This document shows positions 9,957 through 21,356 of a stretch of DNA of 64,000 bases, piece after piece. Position 1 is the stretch's first letter, and the number at the start of each line of letters is the position of its first letter. The position numbers were made by a program, and so were the translations under genes. Below the pieces are notes generated by a model. That model had not been told where the DNA came from. It saw only the letters and a program-made list of their open reading frames with translations, and did not search any database. Origin of the DNA: Diplonema papillatum (taxonomy: Eukaryota; Euglenozoa; Diplonemea; Diplonemida; Diplonemidae); NCBI GenBank assembly GCA_030068145.1, contig JAPJBO010000406.1, positions 124,001 through 188,000 of the forward strand, written 5' to 3'.

Positions 9957-11394
9957 CAAGTGGTTAAAGCGGTTACATCCCGGTTACAGACTGGTTACAC
10001 TCGGTTACAGTGGTTACATGCTGGTTACAAGTGGTTACAGCGGTTACATCCCGGTTACAGACTGGTTACACTCGGTTACAGTGGTTACATGCTGGTTACA
10101 AGTGGTTACAGCGGTTACATCCCGGTTACAGACTGGTTACACCCGGTTACAGTGGTTACATGCTGGTTACAAGTGGTTACAGCGGTTACATCCCGGTTAC
10201 AGACTGGTTACACTCGGTTACAGTGGTTACATGCTGGTTACAAGTGGTTACAGCGGTTACATCCCGGTTACAGACTGGTTACACTCGGTTACAGTGGTTA
10301 CATGCTGGTTACAAGTGGTTACAGCGGTTACATCCCGGTTACAGACTGGTTACACTCGGTTACAGTGGTTACATGCTGGTTACAAGTGGTTACAGCGGTT
10401 ACATCCCGGTTACAGACTGGTTACACTCGGTTACAGTGGTTACATGCTGGTTACAAGTGGTTACAGCGGTTACATCCCGGTTACAGACTGGTTACACTCG
10501 GTTACAGTGGTTACATGCTGGTTACAAGTGGTTACAGCGGTTACATCCCGGTTACAGACTGGTTACACTCGGTTACAGTGGTTACATGCTGGTTACAAGT
10601 GGTTACAGCGGTTACATCCCGGTTACAGACTGGTTACACTCGGTTACAGTGGTTACATGCTGGTTACAAGTGGTTACAGCGGTTACATCCCGGTTACAGA
10701 CTGGTTACACTCGGTTACAGTGGTTACATGCTGGTTACAAGTGGTTACAGCGGTTACATCCCGGTTACAGACTGGTTACACTCGGTTACAGTGGTTACAT
10801 GCTGGTTACAAGTGGTTACAGCGGTTACATCCCGGTTACAGACTGGTTACACTCGGTTACAGTGGTTACATGCTGGTTACAAGTGGTTACAGCGGTTACA
10901 TCCCGGTTACAGACTGGTTACACTCGGTTACAGTGGTTACATGCTGGTTACAAGTGGTTACAGCGGTTACATCCCGGTTACAGACTGGTTACACTGGTTA
11001 CAGTGGTTACATGCTGGTTACAAGTGGTTACAGCGGTTACATCCCGGTTACAGACTGGTTACACTCGGTTACAGTGGTTACATGCTGGTTACAAGTGGTT
11101 ACAGCGGTTACATCCCGGTTACAGACTGGTTACACTCGGTTACAGTGGTTACATGCTGGTTACAAGTGGTTACAGCGGTTACATCCCGGTTACAGACTGG
11201 TTACACTCGGTTACAGTGGTTACATGCTGGTTACAAGTGGTTACAGCGGTTACATCCCGGTTACAGACTGGTTACACTCGGTTACAGTGGTTACATGCTG
11301 GTTACAAGTGGTTACAGCGGTTACATCCCGGTTACAGACTGGTTACACTCGGTTACAGTGGTTACATGCTGGTTACAAGTGGTTACAGCGGTTA
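9957..11394 (+). repeat. 71-bp GGTTACA satellite, first block
   Basis: About 20 near-identical 71-bp units. Each holds seven GGTTACA cores with spacers of 2-4 bases, in the order tccc, gact, ctc, gt, tgct, agt, gc. Copies differ mainly by CACTCGG versus CACCCGG; one unit near 10990 is 10 bp short. Since 71 is not a multiple of 3 and the plus strand of the unit has no stop in any frame, very long artefactual ORFs result. Confidence 0.97.
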
Positions 11395-11642
11395 TGTCGA
11401 TTCATCGTGGGAATGCTAAGCGCGTAACGAACCACTCTCTAGGAAGGTGTTGGGCACCGGATTCAAAGGAATCAGACAACAAAAGGTTTGGTGGTGTGAC
11501 CTCCTGGGCTAGCCTGTTTCTCTCACCATTCAGCGGCTATCTCGGGGGGTTACCCCATCGTAAGTGCAATTCGTTTAATTTTCTTCCTTTCGCGTTCATT
11601 ATCATTGAACTTACACTGTCACCGAGTGAAGCGCACAAAGCA
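11395..11642. mobile_element. 248-bp insertion in the satellite flanked by TTA
   Basis: The satellite unit AGCGGTTACATCCC is interrupted after AGCGGTTA and resumes with TTACATCCC, leaving a 3-bp TTA duplication on both sides. TTA target sites are typical of PIF/Harbinger elements, but I see no clear terminal inverted repeats. No other copy occurs in the window. Confidence 0.6.
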
Positions 11643-14600
11643 TTACATCCCGGTTACAGACTGGTTACACTCGGTTACAGTGGTTACATGCTGGTTACAA
11701 GTGGTTACAGCGGTTACATCCCGGTTACAGACTGGTTACACTCGGTTACAGTGGTTACATGCTGGTTACAAGTGGTTACAGCGGTTACATCCCGGTTACA
11801 GACTGGTTACACTCGGTTACAGTGGTTACATGCTGGTTACAAGTGGTTACAGCGGTTACATCCCGGTTACAGACTGGTTACACTCGGTTACAGTGGTTAC
11901 ATGCTGGTTACAAGTGGTTACAGCGGTTACATCCCGGTTACAGACTGGTTACACTCGGTTACAGTGGTTACATGCTGGTTACAAGTGGTTACAGCGGTTA
12001 CATCCCGGTTACAGACTGGTTACACTCGGTTACAGTGGTTACATGCTGGTTACAAGTGGTTACAGCGGTTACATCCCGGTTACAGACTGGTTACACTCGG
12101 TTACAGTGGTTACATGCTGGTTACAAGTGGTTACAGCGGTTACATCCCGGTTACAGACTGGTTACACTCGGTTACAGTGGTTACATACTGGTTACAGCGG
12201 TTACATCCCGGTTACAGACTGGTTACACTCGGTTACAGTGGTTACATGCTGGTTACAAGTGGTTACAGCGGTTACATCCCGGTTACAGACTGGTTACACT
12301 CGGTTACAGTGGTTACATGCTGGTTACAAGTGGTTACAGCGGTTACATCCCGGTTACAGACTGGTTACACTCGGTTACAGTGGTTACATGCTGGTTACAA
12401 GTGGTTACAGCGGTTACATCCCGGTTACAGACTGGTTACACTCGGTTACAGTGGTTACATGCTGGTTACAAGTGGTTACAGCGGTTACATCCCGGTTACA
12501 GACTGGTTACACTCGGTTACAGTGGTTACATGCTGGTTACAAGTGGTTACAGCGGTTACATCCCGGTTACAGACTGGTTACACTCGGTTACAGTGGTTAC
12601 ATGCTGGTTACAAGTGGTTACAGCGGTTACATCCCGGTTACAGACTGGTTACACTCGGTTACAGTGGTTACATGCTGGTTACAAGTGGTTACAGCGGTTA
12701 CATCCCGGTTACAGACTGGTTACACTCGGTTACAGTGGTTACATGCTGGTTACAAGTGGTTACAGCGGTTACATCCCGGTTACAGACTGGTTACACTCGG
12801 TTACAGTGGTTACATGCTGGTTACAAGTGGTTACAGCGGTTACATCCCGGTTACAGACTGGTTACACCCGGTTACAGTGGTTACATGCTGGTTACAAGTG
12901 GTTACAGCGGTTACATCCCGGTTACAGACTGGTTACACTCGGTTACAGTGGTTACATGCTGGTTACAAGTGGTTACAGCGGTTACATCCCGGTTACAGAC
13001 TGGTTACACTCGGTTACAGTGGTTACATGCTGGTTACAAGTGGTTACAGCGGTTACATCCCGGTTACAGACTGGTTACACTCGGTTACAGTGGTTACATG
13101 CTGGTTACAAGTGGTTACAGCGGTTACATCCCGGTTACAGACTGGTTACACCCGGTTACAGTGGTTACATGCTGGTTACAAGTGGTTACAGCGGTTACAT
13201 CCCGGTTACAGACTGGTTACACTCGGTTACAGTGGTTACATGCTGGTTACAAGTGGTTACAGCGGTTACATCCCGGTTACAGACTGGTTACACTCGGTTA
13301 CAGTGGTTACATGCTGGTTACAAGTGGTTACAGCGGTTACATCCCGGTTACAGACTGGTTACACTCGGTTACAGTGGTTACATGCTGGTTACAAGTGGTT
13401 ACAGCGGTTACATCCCGGTTACAGACTGGTTACACTCGGTTACAGTGGTTACATGCTGGTTACAAGTGGTTACAGCGGTTACATCCCGGTTACAGACTGG
13501 TTACACTCGGTTACAGTGGTTACATGCTGGTTACAAGTGGTTACAGCGGTTACATCCCGGTTACAGACTGGTTACACTCGGTTACAGTGGTTACATGCTG
13601 GTTACAAGTGGTTACAGCGGTTACATCCCGGTTACAGACTGGTTACACTCGGTTACAGTGGTTACATGCTGGTTACAAGTGGTTACAGCGGTTACATCCC
13701 GGTTACAGACTGGTTACACTCGGTTACAGTGGTTACATGCTGGTTACAAGTGGTTACAGCGGTTACATCCCGGTTACAGACTGGTTACACTCGGTTACAG
13801 TGGTTACATGCTGGTTACAAGTGGTTACAGCGGTTACATCCCGGTTACAGACTGGTTACACTCGGTTACAGTGGTTACATGCTGGTTACAAGTGGTTACA
13901 GCGGTTACATCCCGGTTACAGACTGGTTACACTCGGTTACAGTGGTTACATGCTGGTTACAAGTGGTTACAGCGGTTACATCCCGGTTACAGACTGGTTA
14001 CACCCGGTTACAGTGGTTACATGCTGGTTACAAGTGGTTACAGCGGTTACATCCCGGTTACAGACTGGTTACACTCGGTTACAGTGGTTACATGCTGGTT
14101 ACAAGTGGTTACAGCGGTTACATCCCGGTTACAGACTGGTTACACTCGGTTACAGTGGTTACATGCTGGTTACAAGTGGTTACAGCGGTTACATCCCGGT
14201 TACAGACTGGTTACACTCGGTTACAGTGGTTACATGCTGGTTACAAGTGGTTACAGCGGTTACATCCCGGTTACAGACTGGTTACACTCGGTTACAGTGG
14301 TTACATGCTGGTTACAAGTGGTTACAGCGGTTACATCCCGGTTACAGACTGGTTACACTCGGTTACAGTGGTTACATGCTGGTTACAAGTGGTTACAGCG
14401 GTTACATCCCGGTTACAGACTGGTTACACTCGGTTACAGTGGTTACATGCTGGTTACAAGTGGTTACAGCGGTTACATCCCGGTTACAGACTGGTTACAC
14501 TCGGTTACAGTGGTTACATGCTGGTTACAAGTGGTTACAGCGGTTACATCCCGGTTACAGACTGGTTACACTCGGTTACAGTGGTTACATGCTGGTTACA

Positions 14601-16877
14601 AGTGGTTACAGCGGTTACATCCCGGTTACAGACTGGTTACACTCGGTTACAGTGGTTACATGCTGGTTACAAGTGGTTACAGCGGTTACATCCCGGTTAC
14701 AGACTGGTTACACTCGGTTACAGTGGTTACATGCTGGTTACAAGTGGTTACAGCGGTTACATCCCGGTTACAGACTGGTTACACTCGGTTACAGTGGTTA
14801 CATGCTGGTTACAAGTGGTTACAGCGGTTACATCCCGGTTACAGACTGGTTACACTCGGTTACAGTGGTTACATGCTGGTTACAAGTGGTTACAGCGGTT
14901 ACATCCCGGTTACAGACTGGTTACACTCGGTTACAGTGGTTACATGCTGGTTACAAGTGGTTACAGCGGTTACATCCCGGTTACAGACTGGTTACACTCG
15001 GTTACAGTGGTTACATGCTGGTTACAAGTGGTTACAGCGGTTACATCCCGGTTACAGACTGGTTACACTCGGTTACAGTGGTTACATGCTGGTTACAAGT
15101 GGTTACAGCGGTTACATCCCGGTTACAGACTGGTTACACTCGGTTACAGTGGTTACATGCTGGTTACAAGTGGTTACAGCGGTTACATCCCGGTTACAGA
15201 CTGGTTACACTCGGTTACAGTGGTTACATGCTGGTTACAAGTGGTTACAGCGGTTACATCCCGGTTACAGACTGGTTACACTCGGTTACAGTGGTTACAT
15301 GCTGGTTACAAGTGGTTACAGCGGTTACATCCCGGTTACAGACTGGTTACACTCGGTTACAGTGGTTACATGCTGGTTACAAGTGGTTACAGCGGTTACA
15401 TCCCGGTTACAGACTGGTTACACTCGGTTACAGTGGTTACATGCTGGTTACAAGTGGTTACAGCGGTTACATCCCGGTTACAGACTGGTTACACTCGGTT
15501 ACAGTGGTTACATGCTGGTTACAAGTGGTTACAGCGGTTACATCCCGGTTACAGACTGGTTACACTCGGTTACAGTGGTTACATGCTGGTTACAAGTGGT
15601 TACAGCGGTTACATCCCGGTTACAGACTGGTTACACTCGGTTACAGTGGTTACATGCTGGTTACAAGTGGTTACAGCGGTTACATCCCGGTTACAGACTC
15701 GGTTACAGTGGTTACATGCTGGTTACAAGTGGTTACAGCGGTTACATCCCGGTTACAGACTGGTTACACTCGGTTACAGTGGTTACATGCTGGTTACAAG
15801 TGGTTACAGCGGTTACATCCCGGTTACAGACTGGTTACACTCGGTTACAGTGGTTACATGCTGGTTACAAGTGGTTACAGCGGTTACATCCCGGTTACAG
15901 ACTGGTTACACTCGGTTACAGTGGTTACATGCTGGTTACAAGTGGTTACAGCGGTTACATCCCGGTTACAGACTGGTTACACTCGGTTACAGTGGTTACA
16001 TGCTGGTTACAAGTGGTTACAGCGGTTACATCCCGGTTACAGACTGGTTACACTCGGTTACAGTGGTTACATGCTGGTTACAAGTGGTTACAGCGGTTAC
16101 ATCCCGGTTACAGACTGGTTACACTCGGTTACAGTGGTTACATGCTGGTTACAAGTGGTTACAGCGGTTACATCCCGGTTACAGACTGGTTACACTCGGT
16201 TACAGTGGTTACATGCTGGTTACAAGTGGTTACAGCGGTTACATCCCGGTTACAGACTGGTTACACTCGGTTACAGTGGTTACATGCTGGTTACAAGTGG
16301 TTACAGCGGTTACATCCCGGTTACAGACTGGTTACACTCGGTTACAGTGGTTACATGCTGGTTACAAGTGGTTACAGCGGTTACATCCCGGTTACAGACT
16401 GGTTACACTCGGTTACAGTGGTTACATGCTGGTTACAAGTGGTTACAGCGGTTACATCCCGGTTACAGACTGGTTACACTCGGTTACAGTGGTTACATGC
16501 TGGTTACAAGTGGTTACAGCGGTTACATCCCGGTTACAGACTGGTTACACTCGGTTACAGTGGTTACATGCTGGTTACAGCGGTTACATCCCGGTTACAG
16601 ACTGGTTACACTCGGTTACAGTGGTTACATGCTGGTTACAAGTGGTTACAGCGGTTACATCCCGGTTACAGACTGGTTACACTCGGTTACAGTGGTTACA
16701 TGCTGGTTACAAGTGGTTACAGCGGTTACATCCCGGTTACAGACTGGTTACACTCGGTTACAGTGGTTACATGCTGGTTACAAGTGGTTACAGCGGTTAC
16801 ATCCCGGTTACAGACTGGTTACACCCGGTTACAGTGGTTACAGACTGGTTACGCACTAGTTAAACTCGGTTACAGGT
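11643..16877 (+). repeat. 71-bp GGTTACA satellite, main block
   Basis: About 73 further units of the same 71-bp repeat, extremely uniform. Short deletions that remove whole submotifs occur near 12187 (CATACTGGTTACAGCGG), 15698 and 16577. The array decays at its right edge through GGTTACGCACTAGTTAAAC. Confidence 0.97.
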
Positions 16878-16929
16878 CTCGTTGGTGGGGGACTCGAAAC
16901 TAAGAAATACGAGTGTGAGAAGCTTCGTA

Positions 16930-17200
16930 AAGCTTCACAGATTCCCTCGGAAATCCGTGAAGCTTGAGGTTTTTCACCGCACGATCTGTGTCGCTGTACC
17001 GTACCGTTCGGCCGGGGGGCGGTGCCCCCCGGATCCCCCCCTCTTATTTGGAAGGATTGGTGCAAAGAAAAGCCGGGCTTCGCCCGTTTAGATTCGGAGG
17101 TGTGTATATAAGATCGGGAAAAACGACCAGCCGCCCAGTAGTGGCTGGCCACCAAATACTAGGTGTCTGGTGACCTTGGGTTTTGGGTTTTATGTTTCCA
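16930..17200. repeat. GC-rich dispersed repeat G, copy 2
   Basis: It contains GTACCGTACCGTTCGGCCGG and a CGGTGCCCCCCGG stem, then GAAAAGCCGGGCTTCGCCCG and GGGTTTTGGGTTTTATGTTTC, related to 7020-7250. A TATA-like GTGTATATAAGATC lies at 17101 but no gene follows. Confidence 0.6.
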
Positions 17201-17282
17201 TCTATGCCCCCCCCCCCCGGTCGGTAAAGGGTTAAAGTTTTTTGTCAATTCGAGTCAATTATTCGACCGGCCGGGGACTGCA

Positions 17283-17455
17283 CTGTAAGCACCTGCTTTG
17301 TAGGAAATCCTAGATTTGGTGTGCCACTGCGTGGTCCCTGGGGGTCCTGATGTGTAAGCGTCCAACAAAAAAGACCCACTTTGTAGTTGTATTATTTTCT
17401 CCCCACTAGTTTCCTTCGAAATGAGCACAAGGCAGTCCCTCGAGTATTTTTTGAG
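17283..17455 (-). repeat. Dispersed repeat C, rearranged copy
   Basis: In minus orientation it starts AAAATACTCGAGGGACTGCC and ends TTTCCTACAAAGCAGGTGCT as in the long copy, but the middle (around 17315-17350) is replaced by unrelated sequence. Confidence 0.8.
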
Positions 17456-18047
17456 CAGGCCGAGTTGGGTACTCCTTCAGGTTGATGTTTTCCTTTTTCA
17501 ACTGGTACGTCTTGAGTTGGGATCTCCACGTGAAGCAACGGACATGTAAACTGTGACATCTTCAGTTTTGTGATGGTTCGCTCATTGTGCAGGCTTACAT
17601 GCTTGGAACACATTCCCATGCTACTGACAGCCGTTGGCTTCGATCAACTGTTCGCGCAAGCCCCAACTTCCGAAAAGTGTCTTTTTTTTTTTTTTTTTGC
17701 TTCTCCCCCGTTCTTTCACATCTATAATTTACGCCAAAAACGCAAGTAAAAGCGTGAGGTGCCAACAATGCACTGGAGGGACATGAGGGACCCTGCTGGA
17801 AGCCGACACCTGACTCGCCTGGACTTGGATCGCATGGCCCGGCGAGGGGGGTGTCGCCAGTGTGCACCTCGTTCATTCCTTTCTGAGTATTGCGGGTCGG
17901 TTCGTGTGCTTCTGCATGCGTTCTCTGCTTCGTTTTCTTTCGCAGCGACGTGTCCTCTTTTCAGAGCCGTGCGGCTGTCTTCGCCGCCTGCCGCATGGCG
18001 AAGTCGAGCAGGATTTCTTCAGAACCTCCAGGAATCTGTTTCGTGGT
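17456..18047. other. No gene recognised
   Basis: A 19-base T-run lies at 17680-17698. Short ORFs on both strands lack motifs. The words CACTGGAGGGACATGAGGGACC at 17769 have an imperfect internal repeat only. Confidence 0.4.
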
Positions 18048-18285
18048 TTTTAGAGTCGAGGTTCGCTTGAGAATCCGAGGGCTTCAGTTTTCGGATGATT
18101 ATTGTCGGAGATTAACTTCGTGGTAATGCGCGGGTGTGCATCCTTAGTACTGGCGGCAGCGCACAGTTAGAGTCAAGGTTCGCTTGAGAATCCGAGGGCT
18201 TCAGTTTTCGGATGCTTATTGTCGGAGATTAACTTCGTGGTAATGCGGGGGTGTGCATCCCGTGTACTGGCGGCAGCGCACAGGT
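18048..18285. repeat. 119-bp tandem duplication related to repeat E
   Basis: Two copies of a block beginning AGAGTCGAGGTTCGCTTGAG and ending GGCGGCAGCGCACAG follow each other at 18048-18166 and 18167-18285. The first words (GTTCGCTTGAGAATCCG) recur at 52152 and 52618 on both sides of hexosaminidase exon 1. Confidence 0.85.
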
Positions 18286-18469
18286 GTTATTGTTCGACGC
18301 GGCCCTGTAACAGGACCTGTTGTTAAGGGTTCCCACTCAACTGTTCAAAAACGAAGCCGTCCGGAAAGCGTAGAGCACAACTTTGAACATGCACCGCAGA
18401 AGGTGAACTACATCCGCCAACGTATCATCACATACCAACGCAACACCGAGCCAGAAGCTGTCCTATATG

Positions 18470-19400
18470 TCCGACATAAATTTAGCTTCAAAAAGGTGTC
18501 CTATATGTCGACATAGTTTCAAAGGTTGTTGTACATGTCTGACATAGGTTCAAAGGTTGTCTTGTATGTCCGACACAGTTTCAGAAGTCGTCGTACCCGG
18601 TGGATCCAGCAACTTTTGCTCGAGTGAAACCAGACTCTCCAAAAGCGGGTGTGTCACACCCGCAAATAGGGTGTGAAATAGGGTGTGTCACACCCGCAAA
18701 TAGGGTGTGGAATAGGGTGTGCACACCCTATTTCCGGGTGTCGTCACACCCGCACTTGAGGCCCCCCCGCAAACCCGCAAACCCGGGCTTTAGCTCGAGC
18801 AAAAGTTGCTGGAGTTCACCGTGTATATATATGTCCGACATAGTTTCAAAAGTTGTTGTACATGTCTGACATAGGTGCAAAGGTTGTCTTGTATGTCCGA
18901 CACAGTTTCAGAAGTCGTCGTACCCGGTGGACTCCAGCAAATTTGCTCGAGTGAAACCAGACTCTCCAAAAGCGGGTGTGTCACACCCGTAAATAGGGTG
19001 TGAAATAGGGTGTGTCACACCCGCAAATAGGGTGTGGAATAGGGTGTGCACACCCTATTTCCGGGTGTGGTCACACCCGCACTTGAGGCCCCCTCGCAAA
19101 CCCGCAAGCCCGCAAACCCGGGCTTTAGCTCGAGCAAAAGTTGCTGGAGTTCACCATGCAATAAAGTGTGCACACCCTATTTCCGGGTGTGGTCACACCC
19201 GCACTTGAGGCCGGACTTTAACTCGAGCAAAAGTTGCTGGAGTTCACCATGCAATACAGTGTGCACACCCTATTTCCGGGTGTGGTCACACCCGCACTTG
19301 AGGCCGGACTTTAGCTCGAGCAAAAGTTGCTGGAGTTCACCGTGTATATGTCCGACATAGTTTCAAAAGTTGTCGTACATGTCCGACGTAGTGTAATGCA
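18470..19400. repeat. Composite array: TIR element inside a GTCCGACATAG repeat
   Basis: Words of the form TGTCCGACATAGTTTCAAA recur throughout the flanks (18478-18590, 18830-18925, 19349-19390). Between them sits an element whose ends are inverted copies: TCCAGCAACTTTTGCTCGAG at the left (18604, and a variant at 18932) and CTCGAGCAAAAGTTGCTGGA at the right (18793, 19128, 19223, 19315). Inside are GGGTGTG / CACACCC inverted motifs. There are two full copies and two right-half copies in tandem, about 100 bp each. Confidence 0.85.
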
Positions 19401-19455
19401 CACCGCTGTGGCGCAGACTCGTCTGTATAGTCGCTCGACGATGACGCCCTTGTAG
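19376..19455 (-). pseudogene. Duplicate of the acyl-CoA dehydrogenase exon 2 end
   Basis: Eighty bases match 19870-19953 at almost every position, in the same orientation. They cover the last codons of exon 2, its splice donor and the first intron bases. The copy then departs from the parent at GACGCCCTTG. It is another end-of-exon duplication close to its source. Confidence 0.85.
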
Positions 19456-19904
19456 TGTGCACCAGCAATAATAATAACAGGAACACCCACAACACGAAGT
19501 GTTTGGCGATCATTTTTTAAAGTTAAAAACTTCTCTTGAGTATTCTTGATAAATTCGGCAAGTCCTGTAATTTTTGCGGATTTGAGAGAGATATGGCAAT
19601 GAACCTATCGCATGCTGGCAGCTACGTTGCGGATTTTATCAACAATTTTGGCAGGGCCACACACGCCGTGCCCGGCCCACCATCGAAGTTGGAAAAAGTC
19701 TCGTGGTGCTGTATGTAAGGCAAGTCATCAATTCCTGCGGTGCTGCAGGAATCGATCACAAACACGACTTTCGTATTTCGTTCGTATTTCGTAAATACGA
19801 AAAAATACGAAACGAAAAATACGAATACGAATTCGTACGAATTACCTGACCCTGGACATAGTTTCAAAAGTTGTCGTACATGTCCGACGTAGTGTAATGC
19901 ACAC
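19456..19904. other. Downstream side of the acyl-CoA dehydrogenase; last exon not found
   Basis: On the minus strand a final exon encoding the PGGSEEI-type C-terminus of the family would be expected here, but none is seen. At 19785-19845 the sequence is a cluster of CGTATTTCG / CGAAATACG inverted words, able to fold back. Confidence 0.5.
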
Positions 19905-20237
19905 CGCTGTGGCGCGGACTCGTCTGTATAGTCGCTCGACGATGACGCCCTTGCCCTCTTTCACGATCGAAGAGCCGCCGAAGATCTGCGAGGCCTCGCG
20001 AGCGCAGTGCTCGAAGGTCTTGGTGGCCTGCACCTTGAGCAGCGCGCACTGGATCCCGAGCTCATGGTCCGGCACGCCGCTGCTGAACGCGAAGGCGATG
20101 CGCTCCGTGAAGTCCTGCAGAGCCTCGACCATGCGCGCCATTTCGGCCAGCTTGAACCGCACGATTTGGTGGTCGACCAACCGCTTCCCGAACGTCTTCC
20201 GCACCAACGCGTGCTTGAACGCCTCCGCGTAGCACAC
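19905..20237 (-). CDS. Acyl-CoA dehydrogenase, exon 2 (C-terminal all-alpha domain)
   Basis: The exon opens after the acceptor CCCTAG and reads [20 protein letters not shown], then [34 protein letters not shown] and QIFGG, ending VERLYRRVRATA before a GTGTGC donor. These are the C-terminal helices that form the flavin- and tetramer-contacting domain of acyl-CoA dehydrogenases. It joins exon 1 (ending SAR) in phase 0, giving SAR-VCYAEAF, as in intact family members. The stretch after QIFGG (SSIV) differs from the usual G-x-G. The exon is 333 bp. The predicted final exon is missing, so the gene may be 3'-truncated or its last exon lies beyond inserted repeats. Two partial copies of this exon lie just upstream at 20370-20504 and 20626-20768. 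Confidence 0.8.
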
Positions 20238-20369
20238 CTAGGGTGGGCAGTATTATTAGTTGGCCGTTTAAGATGCAAATGACACAAAGTAGACCGTAAA
20301 TGGGGTTATTAGGGGAAAGAGCCAAATGTTCAGTAACCCCAAAATCAGCCAAAAACTTGGGCGAATGCG

Positions 20370-20504
20370 CTCCGTGAAGTCCTGCAGAGCCTCGACCATG
20401 CGCGCCATCTCGGCCAGCTTGAACCGCACGATTTGGTGGTCGACCAACCGCTTCCCGAACGTCTTCCGCACCAACGCGTGCTTGAACGCCTCCGCGTAGC
20501 ACAC
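20370..20504 (-). pseudogene. Duplicate of exon 2 start, copy 2
   Basis: On the minus strand this repeats the first 45 codons of exon 2 with its acceptor CCCTAG and the preceding intron. It stops at ERI and then runs into intron-like sequence beginning CCCAAGTTTTTGG. It carries one extra base next to the end (GCATTCGCC). It is part of a 267-bp intron-plus-exon unit. Confidence 0.85.
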
Positions 20505-20625
20505 CTAGGGTGGGCAGTATTGTTGGTTGGCTGTTTATGATGCAAATGACACAAAGTAGACCGTAAATGGGGTTATGGGGAAAGCGACAAAGGTTCAGTA
20601 ACCCCAAAATCAGCCAGAAACTTGG

Positions 20626-20768
20626 GCGATGCGCTCCGTGAAGTCCTGCAGAGCCTCGACCATGCGCGCCATCTCGGCCAGCTTGAACCGCCCGATTTGG
20701 TGGTTGACCAGCCGCTTCCCGAACGTCTTCCGCACCAACGCGTGCTTGAACGCCTCCGCGTAGCACAC
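20626..20768 (-). pseudogene. Duplicate of exon 2 start, copy 3
   Basis: Third copy of the same exon segment and acceptor, starting 264 bp from copy 2. Its frame stays open to ERIAQ followed by a possible GTTTCT donor. If spliced in it would add about 48 codons, a duplicated helix in the dehydrogenase fold, so it is probably skipped. Confidence 0.85.
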
Positions 20769-21356
20769 CTAGGGTGGGCAGTATTATTGGGTTGGCTGTG
20801 TATGATACAAATGACGCAGAGTACACGGGTGTTCGGAGACACCCTTTGCGAGTCTAGAGGGAACGTGTTGCTCAGGCCGGATTTTTGTGCAATCCTAGCC
20901 TTTTTGCCCAGCCACCGGCACGAAGTCGAGAGCACAGGGGACCTGTCGGGCGGCTGGACCTTCATCTAGCCCCGAATGGAAAAATACTCGAGAAAGGAGT
21001 CTCATCTCATGGTCCATTCACGCGCGTCTTTAGTTGGTAGTTGAGGCATAGTGACACAGGCCCACATGGGACGGTACACCACCGACCCGGTAAGATTTGA
21101 ACATCCCCATTTTTCTAGACTGTTTCTCCTAGCGGCTTGGCCGCCCACCTTTTCCGGTTCTCAGTTTTTCAGCTTTAGAGTGAGTTTGATCAAAGTAATA
21201 TCATGTTTCAAATCCCCGATTGCGCGTTACCTGGAAGCACCCAGAGGGTGTCGGTGGTACGAAGCCCGCACCCACCGACAATCAGGAACGCCAAGCATTG
21301 AGTTCTTTAAAGTGCAAGTGCCATCAAGGCAGGCGAGCACTGTTCACGGGCCAGTG
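20769..21356. other. Intron 1 of the acyl-CoA dehydrogenase, left part
   Basis: No coding sequence is supported. The bases from 21000 (CATGGTCCATTCACGCGCG) resemble 3061-3085. Confidence 0.5.

Noticed and set aside
9912..16859. 2315-codon open frame and two other long frames over the satellite
   Set aside because: The 71-bp unit has no plus-strand stop in any frame, so all three frames are open by composition. The repetitive peptide matches no protein, and the frame crosses an unrelated insertion.
8800..16877. CRISPR array
   Set aside because: Units are contiguous tandem repeats without unique spacers, and the DNA is eukaryotic nuclear.
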